Below are positions 24,624 to 33,164 of a stretch of 64,000 nt of DNA, one piece after another. Location of the stretch: assembly GCF_028867705.1 (NCBI RefSeq), contig NZ_CP066171.1, positions 496,001 to 560,000 of the forward strand. The letters run 5' to 3'. The stretch is from Thermoleophilum album. GTDB taxonomy: Bacteria; Actinomycetota; Thermoleophilia; Solirubrobacterales; Thermoleophilaceae. The notes under the pieces are model-generated. The model was given only the letters and a program-made list of their open reading frames with translations. It did not search any database and was not told the DNA's origin. Position 1 is the first letter of the stretch, and each line of letters starts with the position of its first letter. Both the position numbers and the translations under genes were made by a program.

Positions 24624-26192
24624 CTACTGGTCGATCTTCTCGCCGCTCGGAACTGGAAGTCGCTCGGCGAGCAACACGACCACAAGGAGCGCGACGAGTC
24701 CGATCGCTGCTGTCATTGCCATCGCTCCCAGCGGGCGTGTCAAGAGAAGGTACGAGTAACCAAGAACAAGCGTGCCGACGAGCAGCCGCTTGCGTCCGCT
24801 CGAGCGCACGAGCCGCCACCACCCCGCGCCGGCGACGGCCCCAAACGCTGCCAGGGCGACGAGCCCCCCGATCCAGCCGAAGTTCCAGTACATCTCACCA
24901 ACGATCGTGAAAGGTGTGCCCGCCTTGCCGCTGGCACCGAGGAGCGCTGTCGAGAGCTCGAAGTCCAGCGGCAACGGCTTGTCGGGGTACAGGCGGCGAG
25001 GGAGGAACGCGAGCGGTGCCTCGGCGAGCGAGCGGCCGTGAAGGTGCGGGTGCTCCCGCGGCACCACGGCGGTCAGCGCGACCAGGTGGTCGAACTCGAC
25101 GAAGTCGCGAGTGGCCGTCAGCAGCGGGCGGTCGGTTATGGCGAGCCGCGCCGCTTGCGCAAACGGAACTGTATGCGACAGCTCGCGCACGGTGCGCATC
25201 CAGGCGAACGCGGCGAGCAGGATCGTCGCTAGCGCTGCCAACGCCAGCGCTTGGCGGCGCGTCGGGCTACGCAGGGCGAGCAGCAAGGTGAGGCCGGCGG
25301 CGGCGGTCGCGAGCAGCTGCCCGCGCGTTTGCAGGGCGACGCTCGCCGCCAGCGCAACGGCAGCGAGTCCGGTGAGCAGAAGGAGCCGCTGGCGCGACGG
25401 GCGTTCCAAGAACGCCACGAGTGCCACCAGCGCAGCGGCCAGACAGAGCGCGTAGCCGAACACGTAGTGTCCACCCCCGAACTGGTTGAGGTGCAGGCGG
25501 CTGGGATCGTTCAAGAGCGCGTCGATGCCGCCGTTACGGAAGAAAAGGATCAGCCAGAGCACGGTGCCGGCAGCGGCCGCCCGTGTGAGCACGAAGCGCA
25601 ACCGGCGGTCGTCGAACTCTTCGCTCGTTGGTAGCGCCGGTTGCTCAGCGAGGCCCGGGGTTCGCTGAAGACCATGCTTGCGCGCCCGTGTTTCCCACAC
25701 GAGGGCGAATGCAAGGCCCAAGAGCGACATTCCGAGCGCTCCGGCAGCGGCGACACGACCTAAGTCGGCGAAGCGAAAACCGAGCCACACCAGTGGGAAC
25801 GCACCGTCCCCGGGCCAGAGCGCTACCGCGGCTGGACGGATTCCGAAGATGAACAACTGCGCCAGCGCAACGAAGGTGAGCGGCGAGAGCGCGACGACGC
25901 GCAGTCCGAGCCGCAGTGCCCCCAGCGCGAACAGACAAACAGCGAGCAAGGCAGCCATCGCGCCCACGGCAACGACACCCCCAGCCCGACTCGGCGGGCG
26001 CAAGGCCGCGATCGCCAGGTAGCCGGCGGCGAAGGCGCCAACAGCGAGCAGCAGCGACTGGGAGCCACCGAGCGCGTGGCGACTTTCTTGCGTCCCCGCG
26101 GCCTCCGTGCTGGAACTCGCGCGCAAGACGTCTGGCTGGCCACTCGCGGCCGGTTGTGCACCTGGTCCCGCGCTCACCGAATCGCTGCACAT
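24624..26192 (-). CDS. Wzy-type oligosaccharide repeat-unit polymerase
   Basis: Polytopic membrane protein of 522 residues with about 11-13 helices. A large periplasm-side loop near 360-450 contains LPRRLYPDKPLPLDFELS and GTPFTIVGEMYWNFGWIGG, which is typical of Wzy-like polymerases (O-PSP_wzy type). It would join flipped lipid-linked repeat units. It is the last gene of a ten-gene minus-strand operon and overlaps the upstream Wzx gene by 19 bases, so flippase and polymerase are produced together. It is distinct from the two O-antigen-ligase-type proteins at 14922 and 35070. Confidence 0.82.
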   Translation of the reverse strand: MCSDSVSAGPGAQPAASGQPDVLRASSSTEAAGTQESRHALGGSQSLLLAVGAFAAGYLAIAALRPPSRAGGVVAVGAMAALLAVCLFALGALRLGLRVVALSPLTFVALAQLFIFGIRPAAVALWPGDGAFPLVWLGFRFADLGRVAAAGALGMSLLGLAFALVWETRARKHGLQRTPGLAEQPALPTSEEFDDRRLRFVLTRAAAAGTVLWLILFFRNGGIDALLNDPSRLHLNQFGGGHYVFGYALCLAAALVALVAFLERPSRQRLLLLTGLAAVALAASVALQTRGQLLATAAAGLTLLLALRSPTRRQALALAALATILLAAFAWMRTVRELSHTVPFAQAARLAITDRPLLTATRDFVEFDHLVALTAVVPREHPHLHGRSLAEAPLAFLPRRLYPDKPLPLDFELSTALLGASGKAGTPFTIVGEMYWNFGWIGGLVALAAFGAVAGAGWWRLVRSSGRKRLLVGTLVLGYSYLLLTRPLGAMAMTAAIGLVALLVVVLLAERLPVPSGEKIDQ

Positions 26193-27538
26193 CGTGCGTA
26201 TGAAGAGGGCGTGTCGACTGCGACCACAGCGGTCTCGTCAGGCTGTGCGCGCCAGCTCCGTGTCCAACCCCAGACGTACGCCGCCTGGGAGCCGTTGGCG
26301 AGGACGAAGGTGCAGAGTGCTCCCGCGCCGACAGCGTCGCGACCGAAAGCTGGCTCGAGCAGTGCCGCCAGCGCGACGCCAGCGAGACAAGCGCTCCCAA
26401 CACACGTGGCACCTACGCTTGCGCGCCTGCCGACCAGCAGGATCTCGCCTTGCGGCCCGGCCGCCGCATCGAGAAGGCGGGCGGCGATCAGCAGCGCGAG
26501 CGTTGTGCCCCACTCGGTGTAGGCGGCATCGAACAGCGACAGCAAGCGTTCGGCGAAGAGGGCGCCAACGAGACAAGGTGGCAAGGTGATGCCGACGCCG
26601 AAGAGTGACCCCCGAGCGAGGAGCCGGCGCGCCAATGAGCTGTTGCGCTGCGCTACGGAGCGGGCGAGGTCGGCGACCAGGGTCGCCACGACTGCCTGGT
26701 AACCCCAGCTGAAGACTCCCGCGACGCGCGTAGCCGCGAAGAGGCCGGCCATCGCTGCGCTGCTCAACCCGATGACGGCGCCGATCACCACCGGCAGCCA
26801 GACGAAGACCTCGGCGAATGTCGTGAGTACGGCGGCGCCAAGCTCGTCACGGCGCACCCGAGTTCGCGGTGTGCCGCGGGCGACAAGGGCTAGCAGCAGC
26901 TCGCTTCCTAGGGCGCGCCACGCGAGCGAGATTGCAGCGACAAGGGCGGCAAAGGCCGCAGCCGCTGTGGCGACGGCGAGCACCGTCCAAGAGCTGACTG
27001 TGGCGATAGCTATCAGGGCGACGACGGTTGGCGCCGCTGGCCAGAGCACGTTCTGCACCACGCCCGAGAGGTCTGCCCGACCGCGTGCCTTCAACACGCT
27101 CGCGGTGAACCCGGTGGTCGCCCAAAGCGCCGTGAGCGTTGCAGTCGCGGCGACGACCGGGGGCGTTAAAGGCAGTCCGAGCAGCGTGACGGTTGGCAGC
27201 AGCAACACGAGCCCGCAGCTTCCGCCAACCAGCAGGAGGGGCAAAAGCGAAGGTGGACGCTCGCCTGCAACATCAGCTTCGGCGAGCGCTCGCGCAGCGA
27301 CTCCATCCGTACCGAAACGGACGACGACGCTAAGCAGCCACGCTGCCGTCCAAACCATAAAGAAGTGGCCGGCTTCGCTAGCGCCGAGGGCGCGGGTCAC
27401 CGCCCACACGTGCAACAGGGCGAGCGCTCCGTTGGCAGCTCTCGTGCCGAGGTAGACGGTGCCCTGATGCAACAAACGGGGTGCCGCAGTAGCACGCTGA
27501 ACGCCATCGGTGTTTTTCCCGCTGGCGATCAGTTTCAC
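26174..27538 (-). CDS. Wzx-type flippase (second of three)
   Basis: Polytopic membrane protein of 454 residues, 12 or more helices, of the MOP flippase superfamily (early phrase TRAANGALALLHVWAVTRALGASEAG). It would flip the undecaprenyl-linked unit made by the glycosyltransferases of this operon. The start is GTG 27538, which shares GTGA with the stop of the upstream gene; the open frame extends much further upstream but is only the shadow of that gene. It overlaps the Wzy gene by 19 bases. Confidence 0.83.
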   Translation of the reverse strand: MKLIASGKNTDGVQRATAAPRLLHQGTVYLGTRAANGALALLHVWAVTRALGASEAGHFFMVWTAAWLLSVVVRFGTDGVAARALAEADVAGERPPSLLPLLLVGGSCGLVLLLPTVTLLGLPLTPPVVAATATLTALWATTGFTASVLKARGRADLSGVVQNVLWPAAPTVVALIAIATVSSWTVLAVATAAAAFAALVAAISLAWRALGSELLLALVARGTPRTRVRRDELGAAVLTTFAEVFVWLPVVIGAVIGLSSAAMAGLFAATRVAGVFSWGYQAVVATLVADLARSVAQRNSSLARRLLARGSLFGVGITLPPCLVGALFAERLLSLFDAAYTEWGTTLALLIAARLLDAAAGPQGEILLVGRRASVGATCVGSACLAGVALAALLEPAFGRDAVGAGALCTFVLANGSQAAYVWGWTRSWRAQPDETAVVAVDTPSSYARCAAIR

Positions 27539-28131
27539 CGCTGCCCCCCTCGCACTCCGCTGCGGGCGGCGCCTTGCCGCTCGCTTTCGGACGCGCTTGT
27601 CGCGAGCGGGTCGAGCCCCGAGTGTTTGCGCAGCCAGGACGTCGCGTCGACATAGAGACGGTCGCCGCCACGAATTACGCGTAGGCCGATCAGCCCAAGG
27701 CGAAGCTCGGATACGGGCTGTCCGCGCCGTCGCGTCTCGAGTCGCAACACCACCCGGCGCCCGCCGGCGATCGGCTCTGACTCGACGACCGTCGGGCTGG
27801 TCGCGGCGAGCCAGTCGCCGAACTCCCCCTGCATCGCCAGGGCGAGGTTCAAAGCAGGCACCGAGCGTCGCGTCGATGGAACAAGGAGCTTGCGCACGCC
27901 TTCCACATCGCGTCGCCGAAGCGCCTGCCAAAAGACGAGCGCTTGGCGCTCGTAGGCGTTGCTGGCAGTGGACCACGGCTGGGATGCCGGCGGCGCGCCG
28001 CTGATCCACGCGAACAAACCGCCGATAGCTGCTGCCAGGGCCGCCAGCGCGATGCTCTTGCTGCGCAGACCGGGTGCGACTCGCTGCGGCACTTGCGCTG
28101 TAGCGGACGGTCGGGCGTCGACGGTCGTCAT
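27535..28131 (-). CDS. Small anchored protein of unknown function, NTF2-like in appearance (A)
   Basis: A 198-residue protein with a single N-terminal membrane segment (about 25-43) and an outside domain of about 140 residues. I do not recognise a named family. The pattern ERQALVFWQALRRRDVEGVRKLL followed by a strand-rich region ending GGDRLYVDATSWL resembles small NTF2-like or cystatin-like folds. The ATG at 28131 overlaps the stop of the gene before it (ATGA), and its own stop overlaps the flippase start (GTGA). Its neighbour upstream has the same layout, so they may be a diverged pair working as accessory subunits of the polymerase or flippase. Confidence 0.7.
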   Translation of the reverse strand: MTTVDARPSATAQVPQRVAPGLRSKSIALAALAAAIGGLFAWISGAPPASQPWSTASNAYERQALVFWQALRRRDVEGVRKLLVPSTRRSVPALNLALAMQGEFGDWLAATSPTVVESEPIAGGRRVVLRLETRRRGQPVSELRLGLIGLRVIRGGDRLYVDATSWLRKHSGLDPLATSASESERQGAARSGVRGGQR

Positions 28132-28682
28132 GGCAAGACGTTGGCTGGTACTTCGCTCGCTCGTATCGAGCCGCGTGCTCGCGTGATCAGCCACCGCCTC
28201 CGCCGCTTGCGCAGCTCGACGATCAAAGGCACACGCGGCGCCCAGCGGCGAGGCCCGAGGTAGCGCGCCTTACGGATCGGCTGGGCAACAACGATCTCGA
28301 GATCGATCGTGGCGCGGTTACCACGCACTCGTGCGCGCAGATCCCGCGGCAAACCGATCTTCGCGGCGTTACCACCGAGCCCAACGATCGCGTTGCGAGC
28401 GAGCGGGGTTTTGGCTGTTCGACCCAGGCGCCGCCAAGCGCCAGCAGCGTCGCCGAGCTGTAGGTCGCGCCAGAACTCGGCGAACGCCTGCTCGGGGCTG
28501 CCCGCTGGGTAGGAGCGAATCTGCTCACTGGTTACGGGTACGAGCGGCCAACCGCGGATAGCGACGAGCTCGCGAGCAAGCCCACGCTCGTCCTGGCCCG
28601 CGCTTGCCACCAGGCCTAACGAGGCGAGCGCGAGCACAAGACCGACGACTGCTAGCGCGCTTGGGCGAGACGTGGGGGGCAC
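28128..28682 (-). CDS. Small anchored protein of unknown function, NTF2-like in appearance (B)
   Basis: A 184-residue protein with an N-terminal signal or anchor (about 8-28) and a compact domain. The segment AFAEFWRDLQLGDAAGAWRRL parallels FWQALRRRDVEGVRKLL in the next gene, and a basic strand-rich region ending RRRRWLITRARG parallels its C-terminal part. No catalytic motif is visible. It sits between a GT4 gene (29 bases away) and protein A (4-base overlap) in the minus-strand operon. I do not assign a function. Confidence 0.7.
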   Translation of the reverse strand: MPPTSRPSALAVVGLVLALASLGLVASAGQDERGLARELVAIRGWPLVPVTSEQIRSYPAGSPEQAFAEFWRDLQLGDAAGAWRRLGRTAKTPLARNAIVGLGGNAAKIGLPRDLRARVRGNRATIDLEIVVAQPIRKARYLGPRRWAPRVPLIVELRKRRRRWLITRARGSIRASEVPANVLP

Positions 28683-28711
28683 GCGGCGATGCTAACCATT
28701 GCGGGAGGGCG

Positions 28712-29908
28712 CTAGCGAACAGGTCCGCTACTGATCCTCGTGGCGATCAGGGCGGCCATCCGCTCACGGAAACGACCGGCGGAAAACTCCTCCGCCCGTC
28801 GGCGGAGCACGTTGGGGTCCCAGGATGCGCTCGCTGCTTCCCGCACAGCGCGGCGGATCGCCGCGGGCGTCGCCGGCGGGTTGATCAGCACGCCATCGAC
28901 ACCGTCGCGGACGATGTCAAGCGCGCCACCGCGCCGCAGGGCCACCACCGGTGTGCCGCTCGCGAGCGCTTCAACCATCGACATGCCGAAGTCTTCTTCG
29001 CCGACGTGGATGAAACCGCCCGCGGTTGCCAACAGCTCGACGAGTTCCTCGCGCTCGATCCATCCGCGCAGGGTGACGTTCGGGGGGAGCATGCGTCGCA
29101 GCTCCCCAGCCAGCGGCCCAATGCCCACCATCGTCAGGCGCAGGTCGGGTAGCTCGCGGAACGCTTCGGCCACTTCGAGCGGTCGTTTGTAGGGAACCAG
29201 TCGGTGCACCCACACGAAGTGGTCGCGCTCGCGCTCGGCGCGGACATGGAACTCGTCGACAGCTACAGGCGGCGGGATCACTACCGCGTCGCGTCCATAA
29301 AAGCGGCGGATGCGGGCGGCAACAGCTGTCGAGTTGGCCACGTACACATCTGGGCGTCGCGAAGCACGCAGATCCCAGCGGCGCAGCCAGCCCGCGGCAG
29401 CACGCAGCGCCAGTGCGGCCGGTCCGCGAACGCGTTCGCTGTCGGCGTCTGGCATCCAGACATAGCGCATCGGGGTGTGGCAGTAACAGACGTGAAGCGT
29501 TTCCACGGGTGTGCGCACACCGGCCGCACAAGCGTGCGACGAGCTCACGACGACGTCGTAGCTGGCGAGATCGAGCCGCTCGAAATAGATCGGCATGTAA
29601 GGCAACAGCCATCGCCAGCGGCCGGGGTTGTGACCGCGCTGACGCACGCCCGGCAGTCGCGCCAGGCGCGATTCGCGCACGATCGCCCTTGCGAGCGGAG
29701 CGGGAAGGAGCTCGCGCGCTGCGTGGAACGTGAAGACGTCGGGTTGTCGCGCAAACAGCGGGAGCAGCTCCCACACCGTGCGCTCGGCTCCGTGGAAGCC
29801 TTGGAACCAGTCGTGCACGATCGCCGCGCGCACCGGCAAAGGCTGTGGTTCGCCTGCTGCTTGCGGAGCGGAAGCTGCCGCTGCTGGTGCCGCTCTACTC
29901 TCAGCCAC
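28712..29908 (-). CDS. GT4-family glycosyltransferase
   Basis: GT-B glycosyltransferase of 398 residues. The N-terminal domain has AIVHDWFQGFHGAERTVWEL and CYCHTPMRYVW, common in GT4 mannosyl- and rhamnosyltransferases of polysaccharide clusters; the donor domain has GEEDFGMSMVEALASG (E-x7-E) and GTPVVALRRGG. GTG 29908 is chosen because it overlaps the upstream stop by eight bases and the longer frame to 29998 is only the shadow of that gene. Residues 1-25 are Ala/Pro-rich. It is part of the ten-gene minus-strand operon. Confidence 0.9.
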   Translation of the reverse strand: MAESRAAPAAAASAPQAAGEPQPLPVRAAIVHDWFQGFHGAERTVWELLPLFARQPDVFTFHAARELLPAPLARAIVRESRLARLPGVRQRGHNPGRWRWLLPYMPIYFERLDLASYDVVVSSSHACAAGVRTPVETLHVCYCHTPMRYVWMPDADSERVRGPAALALRAAAGWLRRWDLRASRRPDVYVANSTAVAARIRRFYGRDAVVIPPPVAVDEFHVRAERERDHFVWVHRLVPYKRPLEVAEAFRELPDLRLTMVGIGPLAGELRRMLPPNVTLRGWIEREELVELLATAGGFIHVGEEDFGMSMVEALASGTPVVALRRGGALDIVRDGVDGVLINPPATPAAIRRAVREAASASWDPNVLRRRAEEFSAGRFRERMAALIATRISSGPVR

Positions 29909-32072
29909 GGTGCACCACCGGCTGTTCGGCACCGCGCTGCCAGGTGTGGTGACGCTCGAGCGCGCGGCGGACGCCGAGCGGCTCGCGCAACGGCACATGA
30001 CGGCGGTAAGGAGCCCCTGCTCGCCGGTAAGTGCGCCACTCGCGCAAAGCGTCGAAGCGGCCCTTGAGGGGAGCTAGCGTGCGCAGTGCGATCGCTGCGT
30101 AAGTCACATAGGCGCAGTCGTAGATGAGGATGCCGGGAAGGCTACGGAGAAGTTGGGCGCAAGTGGCGTTCTTGGCCAGCGTGCGTACGCGATTGCGGCC
30201 GACCAGGTAGAGCTTGCGCGGCGACCCGTGGCGGGCCGTTGCCGAGTGGTGGTGCAGCACGATTGCGCGGGGCTCGTAGACCGCCCGCCAACCGCCGGCG
30301 CGGGCGCGCCAGGCGAGGTCGGCGTCCTCGAAAAAGGCGAAGTAGGTGGCATCGAAGCCGCCTACCTCTTCGATCATCCTCCGCCGGTAAAGCGCAGCGC
30401 CGCCAGTGGCGCCGAACACCTCCGCGCTTGTGTTGACGAGCGGATCGTCGATCGAGGCGCCGACGAGCCTGTCTTCGGCGATACCGAGACGGTCCATCTC
30501 CATCCCTGCCGAGTTCACAATGCGCGGCCTGTCGGCGAAGCGCATCTGTGGTGCTACCGAACCTATGCGCGGGTCGCGCTCCCCCGCTTCGAGCATCAGC
30601 CGTAGGGCGTTGGAGGCAACGGTGGTGTCGTTGTTAAACACAGCGATCCACTCGCCTCGGGCCGCCTGGACCGCGACCGCCATGCCGCCGGCGAAACCCT
30701 CGTTGCGTTCGAGCCTGATCAGCTGAGCGTGTGGATAGCGCTCGGCCACCGCTTCCGCTGACCCGTCTTCGGAGCCATTGTCGACAACGATGAACTCGAC
30801 CTCTCCGGGCACGTTGCGCGCAGCCAAGGTGAGCGAGTCGAGACACTTCTCGAGTAGGTCGCGGCGGTTGTAGCTGATTACGACTACAGAGATCAGGGGC
30901 TGTCCGGATTTCAAGGCGGCGGCTTTCGTGGTGGCGGTGGGCGCCGGGAACGGCCCCACTGTGACCTGACCAGACAGCGCTCGCGCGTGCTCGCCGAGCA
31001 AGCGATCAAGTACTTCGTCGGTCATCCGAGCGGCACGATCCCAACTGAACTGCCGTGCGCGTTCGAGACCGCGACGAACCAGCCGCGCGCGTAGCTCGTC
31101 ATCGGTGACGACGCGCACGAGCGCTTCAGCTAGCTCGTCGGCACTGGTCGGGTCGACCAGAAGGGCAGCGTCCCCGCAGGTCTCGGGAAGGGCTGCAAGG
31201 TTCGAGCACACTACCGGAACGCCGCTGGCCATCGCTTCGAGAACTGGTATCCCAAAACCCTCGTAGAGCGACGGCAGAACGAAAGCCGTTGCTTCGGCGT
31301 AAAGCGCGGGCAGTTCGCGGTCGTCGATATATCCGAGAGCGCGGATCGGGGGGATCTCTCCCATACGCATGTAGTGGCGTCCGGAGCCAGCCGACACGAG
31401 TTCCACTCCCAACTTGCGCAGCTGCTCGGCCGCGAGGTCGAGGATTCCGAGGTTCTTGCGCGCGATGCGCGTTCCGACAACGAGGACGTAGGGGCGGTCG
31501 AGTCCGAAGCGCTGTCGTATCGCGGGGTTGCGCGCGTGCGGGCCGAAGCGTTCGTCAACACCGTTAGGTACGACGCTGATGCGCTCGGGGGGTACTGACA
31601 GCTCGCTAGCGACTTCGTCTTTCGAGAATTGCGAGGGTGTGATGATCTGCAACGCCCTCCGTGCGAGCAGCGGCAGCATCACGTGCTGGTAGGCGGAGTA
31701 GACAGGCGAATACCACCCTGGGTGGCGGAGCGGGGCGATGTCGTGGATGACCAGAACGTTGCGGCGTGAAGCGAGAGGCGCCAGATTGGCCGGGCAGTAG
31801 ATCAGGTTGCGGCCGGAAACGAGCGGCAGATACGCCTGCTCCCACAAGTGGCCTCGGCGGTGCGCCCACTCCGGCGGAGGCTGCACGACGCGGTAGCGAT
31901 CGGGTCGTAGTGCTGGTAGGCGTTTGGCCATTTCCGAGGCGACCCGCTCGACACCACCGACGTGCAGGCGGGCCGCTGCGCGAGCGTTAATAACCACCTG
32001 GCGGCCCGTTCGCGTGTCGGGGCGGGGGTCGGTCGCTCGTTTCGACTTGTGTTTCTGTGTGGCTGCGAACAC
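29901..32072 (-). CDS. Bifunctional glycosyltransferase, GT4-GT2 fusion
   Basis: A 723-residue cytoplasmic protein with two complete glycosyltransferases in one chain. Residues about 25-385 form a GT-B GT4 domain (GVERVASEMAKRL, VVGTRIARKNLG, SLYEGFGIPVLEAMASG with E-x7-E). A low-complexity linker near 385-402 leads to a GT-A GT2 domain at about 403-660 (SVVVISYNRRDLLEKCL, VVDNGSEDGS, NEGFAGGMA, FNNDTT as the metal motif, AFFEDADLAWRAR). The last 60 residues are helical. GT2 enzymes of this layout are often rhamnosyltransferases. Two successive sugars are probably added by one protein. It lies eleven bases downstream of another GT2 gene. Confidence 0.9.
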   Translation of the reverse strand: MFAATQKHKSKRATDPRPDTRTGRQVVINARAAARLHVGGVERVASEMAKRLPALRPDRYRVVQPPPEWAHRRGHLWEQAYLPLVSGRNLIYCPANLAPLASRRNVLVIHDIAPLRHPGWYSPVYSAYQHVMLPLLARRALQIITPSQFSKDEVASELSVPPERISVVPNGVDERFGPHARNPAIRQRFGLDRPYVLVVGTRIARKNLGILDLAAEQLRKLGVELVSAGSGRHYMRMGEIPPIRALGYIDDRELPALYAEATAFVLPSLYEGFGIPVLEAMASGVPVVCSNLAALPETCGDAALLVDPTSADELAEALVRVVTDDELRARLVRRGLERARQFSWDRAARMTDEVLDRLLGEHARALSGQVTVGPFPAPTATTKAAALKSGQPLISVVVISYNRRDLLEKCLDSLTLAARNVPGEVEFIVVDNGSEDGSAEAVAERYPHAQLIRLERNEGFAGGMAVAVQAARGEWIAVFNNDTTVASNALRLMLEAGERDPRIGSVAPQMRFADRPRIVNSAGMEMDRLGIAEDRLVGASIDDPLVNTSAEVFGATGGAALYRRRMIEEVGGFDATYFAFFEDADLAWRARAGGWRAVYEPRAIVLHHHSATARHGSPRKLYLVGRNRVRTLAKNATCAQLLRSLPGILIYDCAYVTYAAIALRTLAPLKGRFDALREWRTYRRAGAPYRRHVPLREPLGVRRALERHHTWQRGAEQPVVHRG

Positions 32073-32083
32073 CTTGCGCCCGT

Positions 32084-33142
32084 CTACCGGCGGTCTACTC
32101 CTGCCCGCTCGCTGCCGCGGCCGCCGTCTGGTAGCGACTGCGGTGACAGCGCTCTTCGGATCGCCTCGCAGTGTGCCCGCAGGTTCCTGCGATCGCGCTC
32201 GGTCGCTCGGCGTGCCAACGCGCGCGCGCTGAGGCGCAGGGCGTACGTGGCTAGCTCACACAAGTCGTCGAGCAGGAGAGCGGCGAGACCGAGCCGGCGG
32301 CGCACGACCTCGCGGCGGCGCACCGCCTTGAGGGCGGCCGCGTGCCCGCCGAAGGCCCTGTCGACGCTCGTTCCACCGGCGTGTGTGAGTGTCACGCTGG
32401 GCAGATACCAGATGTCGATCCGCCTCTGGCGGGCGCGTAAACAGAGGTCGAGGTCTTCGTAGAAGAGGAAGTCGTCGGCCACGAACGGACCTAGTTCGCG
32501 CAACAAGTCTGTGCTGGCGGCAAGACAGGCGGCGATCGCCCACCCCACGGTGCGAGGCTCGTTGGTGCGATAGGGCTCGATGCGCAAGCGCAAGAGGCGC
32601 GGCAACAGCGGTCGCGGAGCGATCGCCCCCAAAACGGCCGCCAGCGTCGCGGGTCGCGGATGAGCTGAATCTTGCACGCTGCCGTCGCCGTGCACGAGCC
32701 GCGGGACCGCCAAAGAGCGGTGTTCGTGGGCGAAGCGCACGAGCTCGACGAGGCTTGCATCGCGCAGTTCGCAGTCGGGGTTTAGGAGCACGGTGACGGC
32801 GGTGTCGACCTGCGCGATACCGGCATTACAAGCGGCGCCGAAACCGGCGCTAGCCGGCAGCTCGAGCACCGTGCAGCCATGTGCGCGGGCAGTCGCAGCG
32901 CTGCCATCGTGAGAGCCTGTGTCGACGACCACGATCGGCGGCTGGGGATCGAGAAAGCGCGCTACTGACTGCAACAGCCGCTCGAGCTCGCGCACCGAGT
33001 TGTGGGTGACTACGACGAGCGCGAAATCCGGTTCGTTGCCGTGGTGGCGCTGTGCAGAGCCCGCCGCTTGGCGATCGCTATGCACTTGACGGCCTGCGCT
33101 GTCGTCACGGCCGACGCTCTCTGTCGAGCTACGGGTGCCCAT
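32084..33142 (-). CDS. GT2-family glycosyltransferase (rhamnosyltransferase-like)
   Basis: GT-A glycosyltransferase of 352 residues, WbbL-like in arrangement. Motifs are FALVVVTHNSVRELERLL near 39-56, VVDTGSHDGS, the metal-binding LLNPDCEL, and FLFYEDLDLCLRARQR for the acceptor base. Length and order match dTDP-rhamnose-dependent enzymes, although the donor is not proven. About 38 residues precede the domain and are low complexity, so the true start may lie downstream of 33142. It is 22 bases after a GT4 gene in the same operon. Confidence 0.88.
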   Translation of the reverse strand: MGTRSSTESVGRDDSAGRQVHSDRQAAGSAQRHHGNEPDFALVVVTHNSVRELERLLQSVARFLDPQPPIVVVDTGSHDGSAATARAHGCTVLELPASAGFGAACNAGIAQVDTAVTVLLNPDCELRDASLVELVRFAHEHRSLAVPRLVHGDGSVQDSAHPRPATLAAVLGAIAPRPLLPRLLRLRIEPYRTNEPRTVGWAIAACLAASTDLLRELGPFVADDFLFYEDLDLCLRARQRRIDIWYLPSVTLTHAGGTSVDRAFGGHAAALKAVRRREVVRRRLGLAALLLDDLCELATYALRLSARALARRATERDRRNLRAHCEAIRRALSPQSLPDGGRGSERAGVDRR

Positions 33143-33164
33143 TGCCCTCAGTCACAACGCTCGC

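Noticed and set aside
26174-28009. Flippase start at 28009, giving 611 residues
   Set aside because: The first 157 residues are the out-of-frame shadow of the upstream small gene; GTG 27538 with a GTGA overlap is far better.
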